A DNA stretch of 64,000 nt from Mesocentrotus franciscanus. Its lineage: Eukaryota > Echinodermata > Echinoidea > Camarodonta > Strongylocentrotidae. The notes under the pieces are model-generated. The model was not told the origin of the DNA, did no database searches, and saw only the letters and a list, made by a program, of their open reading frames with translations. Within the stretch, counting starts at the first letter, position 1; each line of letters opens with the position of its first letter. Made by a program: the position numbers and the translations under genes. Positions 61,392-64,000 of the stretch are shown here, in pieces. The stretch lies in assembly GCA_037976565.1 (NCBI GenBank), contig CP137669.1, positions 38,094,912 through 38,158,911 on the forward strand, in the 5' to 3' direction.

Positions 61392-62643
61392 CAGGCGCGG
61401 ATCCAGGGGGTATGGGCATTTATTACGGTCAGAAGAGCATATTTTGATACCTTATTCATGACACTGGCATGTCACTAATTGGCATGGGGTCCAAAGGGGC
61501 GGAGCTCTTGTAAGCTCAGGGGTTTTAGGCATTAAATTACCATAAGATCTAGGGGCACGCCTTAGGGCCCTAGGTGGGGTTCAGGGGGCGGAGCCCCCGG
61601 AAGCTCAGGGGTTTTAGGCATTTAATCACAGTCAGATGAGCATATTTTGATACCTCATTATTTTGTGACACTGGCAGGTCACTATTCTTTCCTTCTATTT
61701 CTCTCTAATATACTTTTTCACAAAAGTGTAGGGGGAGCTCGAGGCCCTCCTCGAGCCCCGCCGTTCTGCGGGCCCTGACATGTAGGCCTCTAAATAAGCA
61801 TATTTCTTGCCTGACTGTAAATTTAGGAATTTGTCATTTCCAACAAACTCATAAAAAAGTATAATTTACTAAAAAGTGAGGACAAATCTCAGAAAATTAT
61901 GTCATTTCAGCAACATTTGTAAATCACCGGTATCGAATTAGAAATAAACCACCTTTGAATTTTATTTTGGGGCAGGCCCCCGACCTCCCCCAAGCCCCCA
62001 AGCCCCCGTCAGTATGCCACTGATCTCCCCTACCTTTCTTCTTTCTCTTTTTTTCTTTCCCTTCCCTTCCTTCTCTCTCTTTTAGGTTTGCTGGGGGGGG
62101 AGGCAAGGCCTTTCGGCCAATCCACACGTTGTTGGTGGGATTAATCGCAACTGATCTCCCTTTCTTTTACCCCTTTCTTTTCTTCTTCCTCTTGTTTGTT
62201 CCCTTTAGCTCTCCTCTTTCCCTTTCCCTTCCTTCTCTCTTTTTTTTGGCGGGGGCTGGGGGGGGGAGAGGCAAAGGCCCTTTGGCCTCCCCCCGATTCA
62301 CAACTTGTTGGCGAGAAAATTGCAACTGCTATCCCCCTTCATTTCCTTTCTTCATCTTTTTTTCTTTCCCTTCATCTCCTCTTTTCCTTTGCTCTTTCCC
62401 TGTCCTTCCTTCTCTCTAATTTTTTGATGGGGGAGGAGGAGGCAACAGCCTGGTAGGCAAGGCCCTTTCGGCCCTCCCCCCGATCTCCTTCTTTTATCCC
62501 CTTTTCTTTTCTTTTCTTCTTCCTCTTCTTTCTTTCCCTTTCTCTCCTCTTTCCCTTTCCCTTCTTTTCCTTCTCTCTCTCTCTCTCTCTTTTTTTGCTG
62601 GGGGGCAATTAAGGCCCCCTGGCCCCCCCTGGATCCGCGCCTG
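61392..62643. mobile_element. 1.25-kb element with perfect 19-bp terminal inverted repeats
   Basis: CAGGCGCGGATCCAGGGGG (61392-61410) and CCCCCTGGATCCGCGCCTG (62625-62643) are exact inverted repeats. The left interior has a two-unit repeat (AAGCTCAGGGGTTTTAGGCAT at about 61513 and 61600, with AGAGCATATTTTGATACC). The right interior is the pyrimidine tandem array at 62030-62620. No transposase frame. No clear target duplication because the left flank is poly-G. Confidence 0.75.
62030..62620. repeat. ~170-bp tandem units dominated by pyrimidine tracts
   Basis: Each unit joins a G-rich box (near 62090, 62250, 62430 and 62598) with AAGGCC(C)TTTCGGCC to a ~120-base stretch of nearly pure CT. Open frames over it are low-complexity. 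Confidence 0.75.
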
Positions 62644-62834
62644 GACTCAAAATAATGTAATCTGATGCATACCTTGGAAGGAAATTTGATAATACTTAAT
62701 TAAAGAAATCATTACCATCTCCCCTCATGATAATTAGATCGCTATATAGTATAGTCTACAAACACAATCGAACTTACACACACACACCTGAAATACACTA
62801 GCTTACATCGTCCCAGGGGCGGATCTAGCTTTTT

Positions 62835-62893
62835 CCTCTGGCATTTTTTCCACTGGCATTTTTACCTCTGGCATTATTTCCTCTGGTATTTTT
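62835..62893. repeat. 15-16-bp minisatellite, four units
   Basis: CCTCTGGCATTTTTT-type units repeat four times with small changes. GGGGCGGATCTAGC just before it resembles a transposon tip. Confidence 0.75.
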
Positions 62894-63111
62894 ACTCGAC
62901 ACCGTCCTGTATGATTGTATGTGTGGGCTTATGTGTGTGTGCATTGGTGTGTGTCCACGTTCGTGTCTTTCTGAGTTTAACTTCATGTTGTTATTTTGTG
63001 TGAAACAGTTTCAATAATAAAAAATAGTTCAAGAAACCTAAAATTACGTTAAACAGATAGTTCTGCTTCTCCATCTTTAAAAAAATTAACGCACCCTTTT
63101 GGCAAAACCGG

Positions 63112-63263
63112 GGCTTTGGACGAATGGTTGCGTTCCAGTCAACGCGACGCGACACACCACTCCCAACGCACCCTTTCGGGAAAACCGGGGGGGCTTTGGA
63201 CGAATGGTCGCGTTCAAGTTAACGCGACGCACCGCGACGCTACCCGACCATTCGGAATAAGCC
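63112..63263. mobile_element. Double copy of the GAATGGTC miniature element
   Basis: GGGGCTTTGGACGAATGGTT (63110) and GGGGCTTTGGACGAATGGTC (63189) are tandem left ends. GACCATTCGGAATAAGCC (63246-63263) is the opposite end. CpG-rich and inverted relative to 58221-58287. Confidence 0.65.
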
Positions 63264-63339
63264 AATTCAGAGATATTGCACTTAGTACATAGTACATGCA
63301 CTGGCTATATTTTAAACGTGACGATAGAGGTGTAAAATT

Positions 63340-63500
63340 TTCCAAGTAAAAACAATTACATTCAATAATTATCATCAATATGAGATGCAATACGGATGTT
63401 TCATGACCTCTCCAAGAACTATTAGGGGCTGGAATCCCCTTCCTCCTGACGTTGTAATATACAAGTCAGTTTATACCTTAAAGGCAGGCTCTTGCATGGA
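63340..63500 (+). pseudogene. LINE ORF2 C-terminal remnant
   Basis: One frame reads NYHQYEMQYGCFMTSPRTIRGWNPLPPDVV, listed here in two parts: NYHQYEMQYG then SPRTIRGWNPLPPDVV. The second is the conserved PRTIR-WN-LP end of jockey/L2/CR1-like ORF2. No reverse-transcriptase core precedes it, so this is a short 5'-truncated copy. Confidence 0.65.
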
Positions 63501-64000
63501 CACAATCCAAAGGAACAATATAAGCCTTTCATGTAATCCATGTTATTCTAAAGTGATGAGTCTTAATTAATTCAAATAAAAAATTTAAAAAACGCTTTCT
63601 TTAAGCATTTATTGGTCAGTATACAAATGATGCACAGGTTTGAGTGGGTCGGTAGGAATTATGTGCACAAGGTACCTTTGAATGGTTTTAGACCGAATTC
63701 AATGGTATTGATAATTGACCAATCACATTGCAGGGATTCTTCTACCCATTTTTATAATAATGTTATATAGAGGAGGAGGACCAGGAACAGAACAGATTAG
63801 GATTCAGAAGAAGTAATCCCTCCCTCTGCCAATGTTTTACATGAATCTAAGAATTCATGGTTAAAAGAAATACCTTTCATTCAGATCTTTGCCCTAGCTC
63901 CCCCCACTACATCGTAGTACTTTATTTTGAAATGTAACATATTTGCTTTCATCAGAGGGCATCCTTGTAATCTATTGCTCAGAGCCGTTAATGTATTTTG
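63501..64000. other. No gene seen
   Basis: AT-rich sequence. The first ~90 bases may be the 3' UTR of the LINE remnant; nothing else recognised. Confidence 0.5.

Overview
The window is eukaryotic, AT-rich and mostly intergenic. Its single convincing gene has spliced exons. The rest is LINE remnants, short inverted-repeat transposons, tandem-core satellite-like elements and many GA/CT microsatellites. This repeat mix, and a sea-urchin-type histone processing motif (CAAGAAAGA), suggest a marine invertebrate deuterostome, most likely an echinoderm. That is inference; no diagnostic housekeeping gene is present. I see no prokaryotic operon, CRISPR array, tRNA or rRNA.

Layout: positions 1-7096 and 12071-19251 are two nearly identical copies of one ~7.1 kb block. 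They are separated by a 500-N gap (7097-7596) and ~4.5 kb of unique sequence. Each copy carries a hairpin-headed tandem element, a dead jockey/CR1-type LINE, a TTAA-flanked MITE inserted exactly at the LINE stop codon, and a second ~430 bp inverted-repeat element. From 19 to 45 kb there are no convincing genes, but several non-autonomous DNA transposons have readable ends (20517-21018, 25445-26117, 26121-26418, 27233-28164 with a nested MITE, 30031-31347, 42342-42984).

At 46.1-46.4 kb lies the most unusual stretch. A perfect 45-bp inverted repeat has a loop resembling a hammerhead ribozyme core. It is followed directly by three histone-mRNA-like 3' hairpins and a CAAGAAAGA element, with no histone gene nearby. 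Next comes the one real gene, on the minus strand (49453-46943): a three-coding-exon nuclear protein with a Myb/SANT-like DNA-binding domain, a coiled coil and an acidic tract. It is broken by an apparent one-base deletion near 47755.

From 53.9 to 64 kb the window is dominated by tandem-core elements with hairpin heads and ACGG-type microsatellites (54231, 55677, 58312). One of them ends like a Helitron. There is also a 1.25 kb element with 19-bp perfect terminal inverted repeats and a pyrimidine-tract tandem core (61392-62643), and another LINE remnant at the far end. Apart from the Myb/SANT protein, nothing here looks like a functional host pathway.
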